A stretch of DNA of 64,000 nucleotides from Piscinibacter gummiphilus. Its GTDB lineage: Bacteria > Pseudomonadota > Gammaproteobacteria > Burkholderiales > Burkholderiaceae_C. Position numbers and translations under genes: made by a program. A model generated the notes under the pieces. The model had not been told where the DNA came from and made no database searches. It saw only the letters and a program-made list of their open reading frames with translations. Shown here in pieces: positions 22,116 to 30,675 of this stretch; the first letter of the stretch is position 1; every line of letters begins with the position of its first letter. The stretch covers positions 3,397,001-3,461,000 of the forward strand of contig NZ_CP136336.1 in NCBI RefSeq assembly GCF_032681285.1, given 5' to 3'.

Positions 22116-23011
22116 GCACTTTCGAAGGCGCGCGAGGCGCCGGTCACCGGGTCGGTGAACGCGAGTTCGCGCGCCACCAGCTGCAACGGCTTGTCAAAGT
22201 CGGGCACATCGACCTCCGGCATCAGCACAGGGTAGATGCCGTCGTTGAGCAAGGGCACGCCGAGTCCCGCCATGTGCACCCGCAGCTGGTGGCGCTTGCC
22301 GCTCAGCGGTTGCAGGCGGTAGTGGCCGAGGCCCTCTTTCGACTCCAGCAGCTCAATGAGCGTCTCGCTGTTGGGCTCGCCCGGCACTTCGCGCATGGTC
22401 ATGAAGTTGTCGCCATCGACCAGCCGGTTGCGCAGCAGCATCGGCCATTCGAGATCGGGCCGCAGCGGCGCAATCGCCTCGTAGACCTTGCGCGCGCTGC
22501 GCTCGCGAAACACCGACTGGTAGGCCCCGCGCGTCTGCGGCTGCACGCTGAAGAGCACGAGGCCGGCCGTGTCCCGGTCGATGCGGTGCACGGGTGCGAG
22601 CGTGTCGATGCCCAGCCTGCGCTTCAGGCGCACCAGCAGCGTCTCGTGCAGGTGCCGGCCCGAAGGCGTGACGGGCATGAAATGCGGTTTGTCGGCGACG
22701 ACGATCCAGTCGTCCTGGTACAGCACCGACTCCTGGCGCGGAAACGGCCGCTCGGCGGGCGGGCTGCGGTAGTAATAGACCTTGAGCTGGGGCTCGAAGG
22801 GCGTGTCGTGCCGCACCACACGACCGCGCGCATCGATCACGTCGCCGGCCTCGATGCGCGTGCGCCACGTGGCCTCGTCGATGCGCGAAAAGCGCTCGAT
22901 CAGAAATGCCGCGATCGTCGGCCACTCACCTTCAGGCAGGGCCACGCAACTCGGCCCCACGCCTTCGCGGACGGGCAGCGGCCGCTCCTGCGTCGCCCTA
23001 GGCGGCTTCAT
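22097..23011 (-). CDS. RluA-family pseudouridine synthase
   Basis: The 304-aa enzyme is of the RluA family, which isomerises uridine in rRNA or tRNA. The catalytic motif PVHRIDRDTAG contains the nucleophile Asp145. A short N-terminal extension (about residues 1-90) has the layout of tRNA/rRNA pseudouridine synthases of the RluA/RluC type, and the late KRHQLRVHM motif is present. The exact target uridine is not determined. The ATG at 23011 overlaps the end of trhO by 14 bp, indicating coupling. Confidence 0.85.
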   Translation of the reverse strand: MKPPRATQERPLPVREGVGPSCVALPEGEWPTIAAFLIERFSRIDEATWRTRIEAGDVIDARGRVVRHDTPFEPQLKVYYYRSPPAERPFPRQESVLYQDDWIVVADKPHFMPVTPSGRHLHETLLVRLKRRLGIDTLAPVHRIDRDTAGLVLFSVQPQTRGAYQSVFRERSARKVYEAIAPLRPDLEWPMLLRNRLVDGDNFMTMREVPGEPNSETLIELLESKEGLGHYRLQPLSGKRHQLRVHMAGLGVPLLNDGIYPVLMPEVDVPDFDKPLQLVARELAFTDPVTGASRAFESAYRLAL

Positions 23012-23789
23012 GCAGCCGCTTCGCCCGCGCGAGCCGCCATTCGCCGTCGGGCTCGCCGGCGTAGACCTGCTCGGCCGTGGTGTCGGTCTGCTGCAGATGC
23101 GTGTCGAGCGCGATGCGGTTGTCGAACACGAAGCATTCGCCCTGCCAGTCGCGCTCGGCATCTGGCATGGCATGAAAGTAGTTCAGGATGCCGCCTTGGA
23201 GCTCGTGCACGGTGAGGCCGAGGTCCTGCATCCACGCGGCGGTCTTCTCGCAGCGGATGCCGCCAGTGCAGTACATCGCGACCTCTTTGCCGGCAGCTTT
23301 CCATTCGGCCGCATGCTCGGCCACGTAGCGTGGGAAGTCGCGGAAGTTCGTGACGCCCGGGTCGACCGCGCCCGCGAAATGGCCGAGCCGGTATTCAAAG
23401 CTGTTGCGGTTGTCGAGCACCACCACGTCGTCACGCGCCATCAAGTCGCGCCACTCCTGAGGCGTGCGCTGCGTGCCCACGGCCGGCGCATAAGGCACGC
23501 CCACCGTCACCACCTCGGGCTTCACGTGGATGGCGAGCCGGGCAAACGGCGGTGTGCGGCAGGCGCTTCGCTTGAAGGCCATGCCGGCGAAGCGGGGGTC
23601 TCGCGTCAGGCCACGCTCGAAGGCGTCGAGCGCTTCTTCAGGCCCGGCGAGCACGCCGTTGAGACCCTCGTGCGCCACGAGCACGCTGCCCAGCAAGGGC
23701 CCCGCCAGCGCACGCAAGCCGGCTGCGAGGGCAGCCGGGTCGTCGAGCGCCACGAACTTGTAGAACGAGGAATGGACCGTGGGACTCAA
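22998..23789 (-). CDS. trhO: tRNA uridine(34) hydroxylase-like rhodanese-domain protein
   Basis: The protein has about 263 aa. An N-terminal acylphosphatase-like domain (residues 5-95, with VAHEGLNGVLAG) precedes a rhodanese domain (about 110-215) whose active loop reads YCTGGIRCEK with Cys174 and Cys180. This is the TrhO (YceA/UPF0176) layout, an enzyme making 5-hydroxyuridine in tRNA. No ATG or GTG fits: TTG 23789 or TTG 23801 are the only reasonable starts; a far-upstream start at 23873 would lie inside phaB. It lies just after phaB on the same strand. Confidence 0.85.
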   Translation of the reverse strand: MSPTVHSSFYKFVALDDPAALAAGLRALAGPLLGSVLVAHEGLNGVLAGPEEALDAFERGLTRDPRFAGMAFKRSACRTPPFARLAIHVKPEVVTVGVPYAPAVGTQRTPQEWRDLMARDDVVVLDNRNSFEYRLGHFAGAVDPGVTNFRDFPRYVAEHAAEWKAAGKEVAMYCTGGIRCEKTAAWMQDLGLTVHELQGGILNYFHAMPDAERDWQGECFVFDNRIALDTHLQQTDTTAEQVYAGEPDGEWRLARAKRLHEAA

Positions 23790-23797
23790 TCCCGAGG

Positions 23798-24535
23798 TCA
23801 ACCCATGTGCAGGCCGCCGTTGACCGAGAAGTCGGCGCCGGTCGCGAAGCCCGATTCGTCGGACGCCACCCACGACACGATCGACGCGATGTCTTCCGGC
23901 GTGCCCAGGCGCTTCACCGGGATGCCGGCCACGATCTTGTCGAGCACGTCCTGGCGGATGGCCTTGACCATGTCCGTTGCGATGTAGCCCGGGCTCACGG
24001 TGTTGACCGTCACGCCCTTGTTGGCCACTTCCTGCGCCAGGGCCATCGTGAAGCCGTGCATGCCAGCCTTGGCCGCCGAGTAGTTGGTCTGGCCGAATTG
24101 GCCCTTCTCGCCGTTGACCGACGAGATGTTGATGATGCGGCCCCAGCCCTTTTCCAGCATGTCGTCGATGACCTGCTTCGTCACGTTGAAGAGGCTGGTG
24201 AGGTTGGTCTCGATCACCGCGTCCCAGTCGGCACGGCTCATCTTGCGGAACATGCCGTCGCGCGTGATGCCGGCGTTGTTGACCAGCACGTCGATCGGGC
24301 CGACTTCCGCCTTGGTCTTCTGGAAGGCGGCAACGGTCGAATCCCAGTCGCCCACGTTGCCCACCGAGGCGTGGAACTCGAAGCCGAGCGCCTTCTGCTC
24401 ATCGAGCCACTTCTTGAAGTCACGGCTCGGGCCGCAACCGGCCACCACGGTGAAACCATCCTTGTACAAACGCTGGCACATGGTGGTTCCGATGCCACCC
24501 ATGCCCCCGGTGACGTATGCAATCTTCTTCGCCAT
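23798..24535 (-). CDS. phaB: Acetoacetyl-CoA reductase
   Basis: The 245-aa short-chain dehydrogenase reduces acetoacetyl-CoA to (R)-3-hydroxybutyryl-CoA with NADPH for polyhydroxybutyrate synthesis. The cofactor fold TGGMGGIGT is at residues 9-17, the NNAG motif at about 86-89, the catalytic Ser at about 138-139, and Tyr152-x3-Lys156 in NYSAAK. The sequence is close to Cupriavidus PhaB by eye. A strong AGGAG lies upstream of the ATG at 24535. It is the third gene of phaC-phaA-phaB; no phaR follows, trhO does. Confidence 0.96.
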   Translation of the reverse strand: MAKKIAYVTGGMGGIGTTMCQRLYKDGFTVVAGCGPSRDFKKWLDEQKALGFEFHASVGNVGDWDSTVAAFQKTKAEVGPIDVLVNNAGITRDGMFRKMSRADWDAVIETNLTSLFNVTKQVIDDMLEKGWGRIINISSVNGEKGQFGQTNYSAAKAGMHGFTMALAQEVANKGVTVNTVSPGYIATDMVKAIRQDVLDKIVAGIPVKRLGTPEDIASIVSWVASDESGFATGADFSVNGGLHMG

Positions 24536-24570
24536 TGTTCTTCTCCTGCTGCTGTGTATGAATCTCTAGA

Positions 24571-24631
24571 GTCGCGCTGCACCGGGCACGGGTCAATCGG
24601 GTTCCCACCAATCCTGTGCGTGCAGCGCGAC
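24571..24631 (-). other. Inverted repeat between phaA and phaB
   Basis: GTCGCGCTGCA (24571-24581) and TGCAGCGCGAC (24621-24631) form a perfect 11-bp pair separated by 39 nt in the 105-bp gap between phaA and phaB. In the minus-strand transcript this can form a long hairpin without a U-run. Possible roles are RNA processing or differential stability (inference). Confidence 0.5.
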
Positions 24632-24640
24632 GAATGCGCT

Positions 24641-25819
24641 TCAGCGTTCCACCGTCAGTGCAACGCCCATGCCACCACCGATGCAAAGGCTCGCGATGCC
24701 CTTCTTGGCATTGCGCTTCTGCATTTCGTGCAGCAGCGTCACCAGGATGCGGCAGCCCGATGCACCGATCGGGTGCCCAATGGCGATCGCACCGCCATTC
24801 ACGTTCACCTTGCTGGTGTCCCAGCCCATTTCGTTGTTGACAGCGCACGCCTGTGCGGCAAAGGCCTCGTTGATCTCGAGCAGGTCGAGATCGGCCGCCT
24901 TCCAGCCCGCACGTTGCAGCGCCTTCTGCGACGCGGTCACGGGGCCCATGCCCATCAGCGCCGGGTCGAGAGCGGTGGTCGCGAAGCTCTTGATGCGGGC
25001 CAGCGGCGTGAGGCCGAGCTGATCCGCCTTCTTCGCGCTCATCACCACCACGCCGGCGGCGCCGTCGTTGATGCCCGAGGCATTGCCGGCGGTCACGCCA
25101 CCGGCCTTGTCGAAGGCCGGCCGCAAGCCGGCCAGCGCTTCGGCGTTGGTCTTGCGGTTGATGAACTCGTCGGCCGCGAAGACGACAGGGTCGCCCTTCT
25201 TCTGCGGAATGCTGAAAGGCACGATCTCGTCCTTGAACTTGCCCGCGTCTTGCGCGGCGGCGGCCTTCTGCTGCGAGGCCAGGGCCAGGGCGTCTTGCGC
25301 GTCGCGGCTGATGCCGTACTTCTTGGCCACGTTTTCGGCGGTGATGCCCATGTGGTACTGGTTGTAGACGTCGAAGAGGCCGTCGACGATCATCGAATCG
25401 ACCAGCTTCCAGTCGCCCATGCGCTGGCCGTCGCGTGAGTTGGGCAGCACGTGGGGCGCGAGGCTCATGTTCTCCTGGCCGCCGGCGATCACGATCTCGG
25501 TGTCGCCATCGCGGATGGACTGCGCGGCCAGCATCACGGCCTTCAGGCCCGAGCCGCAGACCGCGTTGATGGTCAGCGCCGGCACGGCCTGCGGCAGGCC
25601 GGCCTTGATGACGGCCTGGCGGGCGGCGTTCTGGCCCGAACCGGCGGTCAGCACCTGGCCGAGCACGACCTCGCTGATCTGGTCGCCGGTGAGCTTGGCG
25701 CGCTTGAGCAGATCGACGATCACGGCGGCGCCGAGTTCGGGCGCCGGCACCTTGGCCAGGCTCCCACCGAATTTGCCCACGGCGGTACGGGCGGCTGCGA
25801 CGATGACGATGTCAGACAT
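24641..25819 (-). CDS. phaA: Acetyl-CoA C-acetyltransferase (beta-ketothiolase)
   Basis: The 392-aa thiolase condenses two acetyl-CoA to acetoacetyl-CoA, the first step of polyhydroxybutyrate synthesis. The acyl-carrying Cys88 is in NAVCGSG, His349 in GHPIGASG, and the second Cys379 in LCIGGGMG, all canonical. AGGAG precedes the ATG at 25819. It lies between phaC (75-bp gap) and phaB on the minus strand. Confidence 0.96.
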   Translation of the reverse strand: MSDIVIVAAARTAVGKFGGSLAKVPAPELGAAVIVDLLKRAKLTGDQISEVVLGQVLTAGSGQNAARQAVIKAGLPQAVPALTINAVCGSGLKAVMLAAQSIRDGDTEIVIAGGQENMSLAPHVLPNSRDGQRMGDWKLVDSMIVDGLFDVYNQYHMGITAENVAKKYGISRDAQDALALASQQKAAAAQDAGKFKDEIVPFSIPQKKGDPVVFAADEFINRKTNAEALAGLRPAFDKAGGVTAGNASGINDGAAGVVVMSAKKADQLGLTPLARIKSFATTALDPALMGMGPVTASQKALQRAGWKAADLDLLEINEAFAAQACAVNNEMGWDTSKVNVNGGAIAIGHPIGASGCRILVTLLHEMQKRNAKKGIASLCIGGGMGVALTVER

Positions 25820-25894
25820 GGTGTGCTCCTGGTTGGCGACGGTGCGCTATCTCTGCGTTGATATCACGGGGGGCCGGCTCGCGTTTGATGCGGC

Positions 25895-27607
25895 TCAAGC
25901 CTTCTGCTTCACATACCGGCCCGGGGCCGGCTCGATGGGTTTGTAGGTCCGGTTGCCGGGCGACTTGGGCGCGGCCACCTGCTTGCCGGCGTGGCCCTTG
26001 AGCCAGGCGTCCCAGTCGGGCCACCAGCTGCCGGGGTGCTCCTTGGCTTTTTCGAGCCAGGCCGCTTCGGTCGGCGGCAGCGCGGCGCTCGAGCCGACCC
26101 AGTAGCTGCGCTTCTTCTTCTCGGGCGGGTTGATGACGCCGGCAATGTGGCCCGACGCCCCGAGCACGAAGCGGCACTTCGCGCCTTTGAGCACCTGGGT
26201 ATTGCGGTAGGCGCCGTCCCACGGGACGATGTGGTCTTCCTTCGAGCCGTAGACGTAGACCGGCGCGTCGATCTTCGTGAGGTCGACCGGCGTGCCGCAG
26301 GTCGTCACCTTGCCGGGCTTGGCAAGGTTGTTCTCGAGGTAGGTGTTGCGCAGGTACCAGCAGTACATCGGGCCCGGCAGGTTGGTGCTGTCGCTGTTCC
26401 AGTACAGCAGGTCGAAGGGCGGCGGCGTCTCACCCTTGAGGTAGTTGCCGACCACATAGTTCCACACCAGGTCGTTCGGGCGCAGGGCGCTGAAGGTCGA
26501 GGCCAGTTCCTGGCCCTTGAGCAGCGTGCCGCCGCCCGGGCTGTCGGGGCCGAGCGTCAGTTCACGCACCTGCACCATCGCTTCGTCGACGAAGAGGTCG
26601 AGCACGCCCGTGTCCGAGAAATCGAGGAAGGTGGTGAGCAGCGTGACGCTCTGCGCCGGCTTCTGCCCGCGCGCCGCCAGCACGGCCAAGGCCGTGCCGA
26701 GCAGCGTGCCACCCACGCAGAAGCCCAGGGTGTTGATCGTCTTGGCGCCCGAGATCTCCTGCACCACCTTGATGGCGGTGAGCGGGCCTTCGGCGACGTA
26801 GTCGTCCCAGGTCTTCTTGGACAGGCTCTCGTCGGGGTTGCGCCAGCTCATCACGAACACCCGGTGGCCCTGCGCGACCGCATGGCGGATCAGCGAGTTC
26901 TCGGGCTGCAGGTCGAGGATGTAGTACTTGTTGATGCACGGCGGCACCATCAGCAGCGGCCGCTCGTAAACCGTCTTGGTCGTGGGCTTGTATTCGATGA
27001 GCTGGAACAGGTCGTTCTCGAACACCACGTCGCCCGGCGTCACCGCTACGTTGCGGCCGACCTCGAACACCTTCTCGTCAGTCTGCGAGAGGTGCCCCTG
27101 CTGCACGTCGCCCCACAGCTGCTGCATGCCCTGGGCGATGCTCTCGCCCTTGGTCTTGAGCGCGCGCGACATCGCCTCGGGGTTCAGCGCCAGGTAGTTG
27201 CTCGGCGACGAGGCCGCGATCCACTGCTGCACGGCGAAGCGCAGGCGCTGGCGGGTCTTGCTGTCGCCCTGCACGTTGTCAGCCAGTTGGGCCAGGGTGC
27301 GCGCGTTCAGCAGGTACATCTGCGCGGTGAAGGCCGCCATCGGGTTCTCGGCCCACGACGGGTCGGCGAAGCGCTTGTCGCCTTGCGGTGCGAGCTTGGC
27401 GCCGTTGGGCGCTTCGACCCATTTGTTCCAGAGCTCGGTGGCCGACTGCACGTAGTCACTCTGAAGCTGGCTCAGCACCGGGATCGGCACGCTCAAGGAC
27501 GACATCGACTTGACCATCTCCCCCACGGTGGCACCGAAGGCCTGGGCGGCTTCGGTGGCTGTCTCGGTGGTTGCCGGCTTCTGGGCGGCGCGGGTCGTGG
27601 TCTTCAT
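25895..27607 (-). CDS. phaC: Class I poly(R)-hydroxyalkanoate synthase
   Basis: The 570-aa granule-forming polymerase joins (R)-3-hydroxyacyl-CoA units. The lipase-like box GFCVGG holds nucleophile Cys297; the other triad members are Asp458 (SKEDHIVPW) and His487 (GASGHIAG). Length is close to class I synthases (Cupriavidus 589 aa), with a somewhat shorter, Ala/Thr-rich N-terminus. A strong AAGGAG precedes the ATG at 27607. It is the first gene of phaC-phaA-phaB; its promoter must lie in the 107 bp shared with the small gene at 27715. Confidence 0.96.
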   Translation of the reverse strand: MKTTTRAAQKPATTETATEAAQAFGATVGEMVKSMSSLSVPIPVLSQLQSDYVQSATELWNKWVEAPNGAKLAPQGDKRFADPSWAENPMAAFTAQMYLLNARTLAQLADNVQGDSKTRQRLRFAVQQWIAASSPSNYLALNPEAMSRALKTKGESIAQGMQQLWGDVQQGHLSQTDEKVFEVGRNVAVTPGDVVFENDLFQLIEYKPTTKTVYERPLLMVPPCINKYYILDLQPENSLIRHAVAQGHRVFVMSWRNPDESLSKKTWDDYVAEGPLTAIKVVQEISGAKTINTLGFCVGGTLLGTALAVLAARGQKPAQSVTLLTTFLDFSDTGVLDLFVDEAMVQVRELTLGPDSPGGGTLLKGQELASTFSALRPNDLVWNYVVGNYLKGETPPPFDLLYWNSDSTNLPGPMYCWYLRNTYLENNLAKPGKVTTCGTPVDLTKIDAPVYVYGSKEDHIVPWDGAYRNTQVLKGAKCRFVLGASGHIAGVINPPEKKKRSYWVGSSAALPPTEAAWLEKAKEHPGSWWPDWDAWLKGHAGKQVAAPKSPGNRTYKPIEPAPGRYVKQKA

Positions 27608-27657
27608 GTCTCTCCTTGTGATTCGAGCAAACGCGTGGGAAACGTAAAGTGTGCGCC

Positions 27658-27681
27658 GGTCATGGTGTCTTTGTCATGACC
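27658..27681. promoter_or_regulatory. Inverted repeat in the phaC upstream region
   Basis: GGTCATG, 10-nt spacer, CATGACC: a 7-bp dyad with arms 17 bp centre to centre, between divergent phaC and the small membrane protein gene. Candidate operator; no regulator is identified in the window. Confidence 0.4.
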
Positions 27682-27714
27682 TCACGCATGAGTTGACTCG
27701 AAAGCGGGAGCGAA

Positions 27715-27984
27715 ATGTATCTCGTCGCCATCGGCTGGATGTTCGTGGTTTTGTGTATGTCGGCTGCGGAAGCCATGAGCCCGGTGGGCAGCTTGCTCGG
27801 CGCGCTGGTCACGCTGCTCCTGTATGGACTTCTGCCACTGTCCATCGTGCTGTACGTGATGGGGGCTCCCGCGCGGCGTCGGGCCCGCAAGGCGGCCGAG
27901 GCGGCTGAGCTGGCCTCAGCGGCGCCAGATGACGGCGGCCATGCGGCCAGTGATGCGGTCGCGCCGAAACGAGAAGAATCGTGA
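27715..27984 (+). CDS. Small two-helix membrane protein beside phaC
   Basis: The 89-aa protein has two hydrophobic segments (about residues 2-20 and 26-50) followed by a positively charged then Ala/Glu-rich cytoplasmic tail (RRRARKAAEAAE...). GGGAG four to five bases before the ATG supports the start. It is divergent from phaC, and its last 69 bp overlap the 3' end of pgeF on the other strand. Function is unknown. Real-gene support comes from the ribosome-binding site and the membrane pattern; the overlap with pgeF is the reason for caution. Confidence 0.62.
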   Translation: MYLVAIGWMFVVLCMSAAEAMSPVGSLLGALVTLLLYGLLPLSIVLYVMGAPARRRARKAAEAAELASAAPDDGGHAASDAVAPKREES

Positions 27985-28677
27985 ACGCCCGTCCACTTGG
28001 TCGCGGACCGTGCACCACTCACCGCCCGACACCTGCGTGACGCCCGCCGCGGCAAGCCGGTCTCGCGCCAGTTGCGGCAGGTTGGCGAGCCACTTTCCCG
28101 GCCGCAAGGGCTTGAAACGTGCCGGGTCTGCGCCCGCGCTCTGAACTCCAAAACCTTCGAGGACATCGGCTCCCACTTCGAATGCATCCGGGCCTATGCA
28201 AGGCCCGAGCCAGCATACGACCTCGGCGGGCTTGCAGCCGGTGGCCTTGCACAAATCGCAGAGGGCTGCTTCCACCACCCCGCCGGCCAGGCCGCGCCAG
28301 CCGGCATGGGCCGCCGCCACGCCGCCCGGCGCCGCCATCAGCACGGGCAGGCAATCGGCCACCTGGACCACGCAGGCCAGGCCCGGCTCGATGGTGACGC
28401 AGGCATCGGCCTCCAGCACCGGCGCCGCGAGGTGCTCGCCGGTGAGCCGCAACACGCGCGTGCCGTGCACCTGCTTCATGAACACGAGGTCGGCGCCCGT
28501 GGCCTCCTGCAGCAGCGCGCGGTTGCGCGCCACCTGCGCCGGGTCGTCGTCGACGGCGAGGCCGACGTTCATGCTGTCCCACGGCGCCACGCTGCCGCCA
28601 CCGGCCCGGGTGGTCATCACCGCCTGCACGCCGGGGATGCCGAAGGCCGGTTGCAGCCAGTCAGGGTGCATCGGCAT
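27916..28677 (-). CDS. pgeF: Peptidoglycan editing factor PgeF (YfiH family)
   Basis: The 253-aa protein is of the PgeF/YfiH family (formerly annotated as polyphenol oxidase or laccase-domain protein), which removes wrongly placed L-Ser from muropeptide precursors. The metal-site residues are seen in FMKQVHGTRV, VADCLPVLM and AAAHAGWRGLAGG, with a late LGPCIGPDAFEVG. It overlaps the preceding isomerase gene by 17 bp and the small membrane gene by 69 bp (antisense). Confidence 0.92.
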   Translation of the reverse strand: MPMHPDWLQPAFGIPGVQAVMTTRAGGGSVAPWDSMNVGLAVDDDPAQVARNRALLQEATGADLVFMKQVHGTRVLRLTGEHLAAPVLEADACVTIEPGLACVVQVADCLPVLMAAPGGVAAAHAGWRGLAGGVVEAALCDLCKATGCKPAEVVCWLGPCIGPDAFEVGADVLEGFGVQSAGADPARFKPLRPGKWLANLPQLARDRLAAAGVTQVSGGEWCTVRDQVDGRSRFFSFRRDRITGRMAAVIWRR

Positions 28678-29305
28678 CGGGGCAGGCCGAGGGTTGGGCT
28701 CTCACGAAGGCCGGGTGCTCCATGCACGCATCGAACACCTTCATCACCGTCGGCACATGCTCGAGCCGGCACTCGAAGCGGCGTGCATTGAAGATCTGCG
28801 GCACGAGCAGCGCATCGGCCATCGTGGGCGTGTCGCCGTGGCAGAAGCGGCCGGTCGACGGGTGGCCGGCCAATTGGCGCTCCACGGTTTCGAGCCCCGT
28901 CTCGACCCAATGGCGGTACCAGCGGTTCTTGTCGTCCTCGCTGACCTTGAGCTCGTGCACGAGGTGGCGCAGCACACGCAGGTTGTTGAGCGGGTGGATC
29001 TCGCAGGCGATGTCGAGCGAGAGCGCCCTCACCCGCGCCCGACCCAGCGGGTAGGCCGGCATCAGCGGGGGCTCGGGGTGGGTTTCGTCGAGGTATTCGA
29101 TGATGGCGATGGACTGGGTCACCAGCCCTTCGCCGTCTTTCAGGATGGGCACCAGCCGCGACGGCGACACGCCGGTGAACGGTGGCTTCAGCTGCTCGTT
29201 CTTGACCAGGTGCACCGGCACGTAGTCGTAGGGCAAGCCCTTCAGCTCGAGGGCGATGCGCACCCGGAACGATGCCGACGACCTGAAGTAGCTGAAGAGC
29301 TGCAT
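28661..29305 (-). CDS. Maleylacetoacetate/maleylpyruvate isomerase-like GST (zeta class)
   Basis: The 214-aa zeta-class glutathione S-transferase fold protein has the N-terminal active-site motif YFRSSASFRVRIAL with the SSxSxR signature, cis-Pro in SRLVPIL, and SIAIIEYLDE. Family members isomerise maleylacetoacetate (tyrosine breakdown) or maleylpyruvate (gentisate pathway). Its start overlaps the stop of the upstream fumarylacetoacetate-hydrolase-family gene in a TGATG junction, so the two products likely act in sequence. The choice between tyrosine and gentisate routes cannot be made; no dioxygenase gene lies here. Confidence 0.87.
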   Translation of the reverse strand: MQLFSYFRSSASFRVRIALELKGLPYDYVPVHLVKNEQLKPPFTGVSPSRLVPILKDGEGLVTQSIAIIEYLDETHPEPPLMPAYPLGRARVRALSLDIACEIHPLNNLRVLRHLVHELKVSEDDKNRWYRHWVETGLETVERQLAGHPSTGRFCHGDTPTMADALLVPQIFNARRFECRLEHVPTVMKVFDACMEHPAFVRAQPSACPDADAP

Positions 29306-30012
29306 CAATCGCTCACGATCTTGAGCGACAGCGAACCGACACCGTCGATGCTCGCCTGCAGCAGGTCGCCTTCCAGCACCGCGGCCACGCCTTCGGGCGT
29401 GCCGGTGAAGATGAGGTCGCCGGGCGCGAGCTCCCAGCCCTTGGACAGCTGCTCGATCACCTCGGGCACGCTCCAGATCAGTTTGCCGATCACGCTCTGC
29501 TGGCGTGTGCTGCCGTTGACGTCGAGCGCGATGCGCGTGGCGGCATTCAGATAACACTGCGCCGCCGGGCGGATGTGGCTGATCGGGGCCGACTTGTCGA
29601 AGCCCTTGCCGCTGCACCACGGCCGACCCTGCTTCTTGGCTTCGCCCTGCAGGTCGCGGCGGGTCATGTCCAGGCCGACGGCATAGCCGTACACATGGTC
29701 GAGCGCATGGGCCGCAGGGATGTCGCGCCCGCCCTTGCCGATGGCCACCACCAGCTCGACCTCGTGGTGCAGGTCGCGGGTGAGGCTCGGATACGGCATC
29801 TCGCCGGTCTGGCCTTCGGCCACGGGCAGCACCGCGTCGGCAGGCTTGAGGAAGAAGAACGGCGGCTCCCGCCCGGTATGGCCCATCTCGATGGCATGGT
29901 CCACGTAGTTGCGCCCGACACAGTAGATGCGATGCACCGGGAACTCGGCCGACGGGCCGGCGCCCACCACGGGCACGGAAGGCAACTTCGGGGCGGTGAT
30001 GACAAAGCTCAT
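29305..30012 (-). CDS. Fumarylacetoacetate hydrolase family protein
   Basis: The 235-aa protein is of the short FAH family. The metal-site acids are in HHEVELVVAIG, the family segment YAVGLDMTRRDLQ is present, as are the early YCVGRNYVDHA and the late DLIFTGTPEGVA. Short members act as fumarylpyruvate hydrolases (NagK-like) or acylpyruvases, so with the adjacent zeta-GST it may complete a maleyl-to-fumaryl cleavage route. The ATG at 30012 is chosen because earlier in-frame starts lie in the divergent nudix region. It is coupled to the isomerase gene by TGATG. Confidence 0.88.
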   Translation of the reverse strand: MSFVITAPKLPSVPVVGAGPSAEFPVHRIYCVGRNYVDHAIEMGHTGREPPFFFLKPADAVLPVAEGQTGEMPYPSLTRDLHHEVELVVAIGKGGRDIPAAHALDHVYGYAVGLDMTRRDLQGEAKKQGRPWCSGKGFDKSAPISHIRPAAQCYLNAATRIALDVNGSTRQQSVIGKLIWSVPEVIEQLSKGWELAPGDLIFTGTPEGVAAVLEGDLLQASIDGVGSLSLKIVSD

Positions 30013-30111
30013 TGCGCGCGAACTCCAGGCAGCCAAGGGGATGCAATCCATGATGCCACGCAGCATGGCCCGAGCCCATGCGTTGTTCCCACATCCCCTA
30101 AACTGACTCTC

Positions 30112-30657
30112 ATGTTCCAACCCCGCAGCTACAAATTCTGCAAGGCCTGCGGGTCGAAGGTCGAGTACCGCACGCCGGTCGACGACAACCGCGAGCGCGC
30201 GACCTGCACCGCCTGCGCCACCGTCCACTACGAAAACCCGCTCAACGTGGTGGGCACCCTGCCCGTGTGGGACGACAAGGTGCTCCTGTGCCGCCGCAAC
30301 ATCGAGCCGCGCCACGGCTACTGGACGCTGCCCGCCGGCTTCATGGAGCTGGCCGAGACCACCGAGCAGGGCGCTCTGCGCGAAACCGAAGAAGAAGCCG
30401 GTGCCCGCGTCGAGTTGCAAGGGCTCTTCACGCTGCTCAACGTGGCCCGGGTCGGCCAGGTGCACTTCTTCTACCGCGCCCGCCTCCTCGACACCGATTT
30501 CGCCCCCGGCCCCGAGACCATCGAGGCCCGCCTCTTCAGCGAAGACGAGGTGCCGTGGGAAGAACTTGCCTTCCGCACGGTAAGGGAAACCCTGCGCCAC
30601 TATTTCGAGGACCGCCGCACGGGTCAATTCGGACTACATTGCGCCGATATCGGTTAA
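30112..30657 (+). CDS. Zinc-ribbon Nudix hydrolase
   Basis: The 181-aa protein has an N-terminal zinc ribbon with C10-x2-C13 and C32-x2-C35. It is followed by a Nudix domain whose box is complete (G76-x5-E82-x7-R90-E91-x3-E94-E95-x-G97). The layout resembles NADH pyrophosphatase-like/NudC-type hydrolases of Proteobacteria; the true substrate is not shown. It is divergent from the FAH-family gene and lies 18 bp upstream of the type I secretion ABC transporter gene, so read-through is possible. Confidence 0.87.
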   Translation: MFQPRSYKFCKACGSKVEYRTPVDDNRERATCTACATVHYENPLNVVGTLPVWDDKVLLCRRNIEPRHGYWTLPAGFMELAETTEQGALRETEEEAGARVELQGLFTLLNVARVGQVHFFYRARLLDTDFAPGPETIEARLFSEDEVPWEELAFRTVRETLRHYFEDRRTGQFGLHCADIG

Positions 30658-30675
30658 GGGCCCCTTCCACAGCCA

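Noticed and set aside
22998..28910. Possible phaR regulator after phaB
   Set aside because: Checked the genes around the pha cluster: trhO and a pseudouridine synthase follow, and no PhaR-like protein is present in the window.
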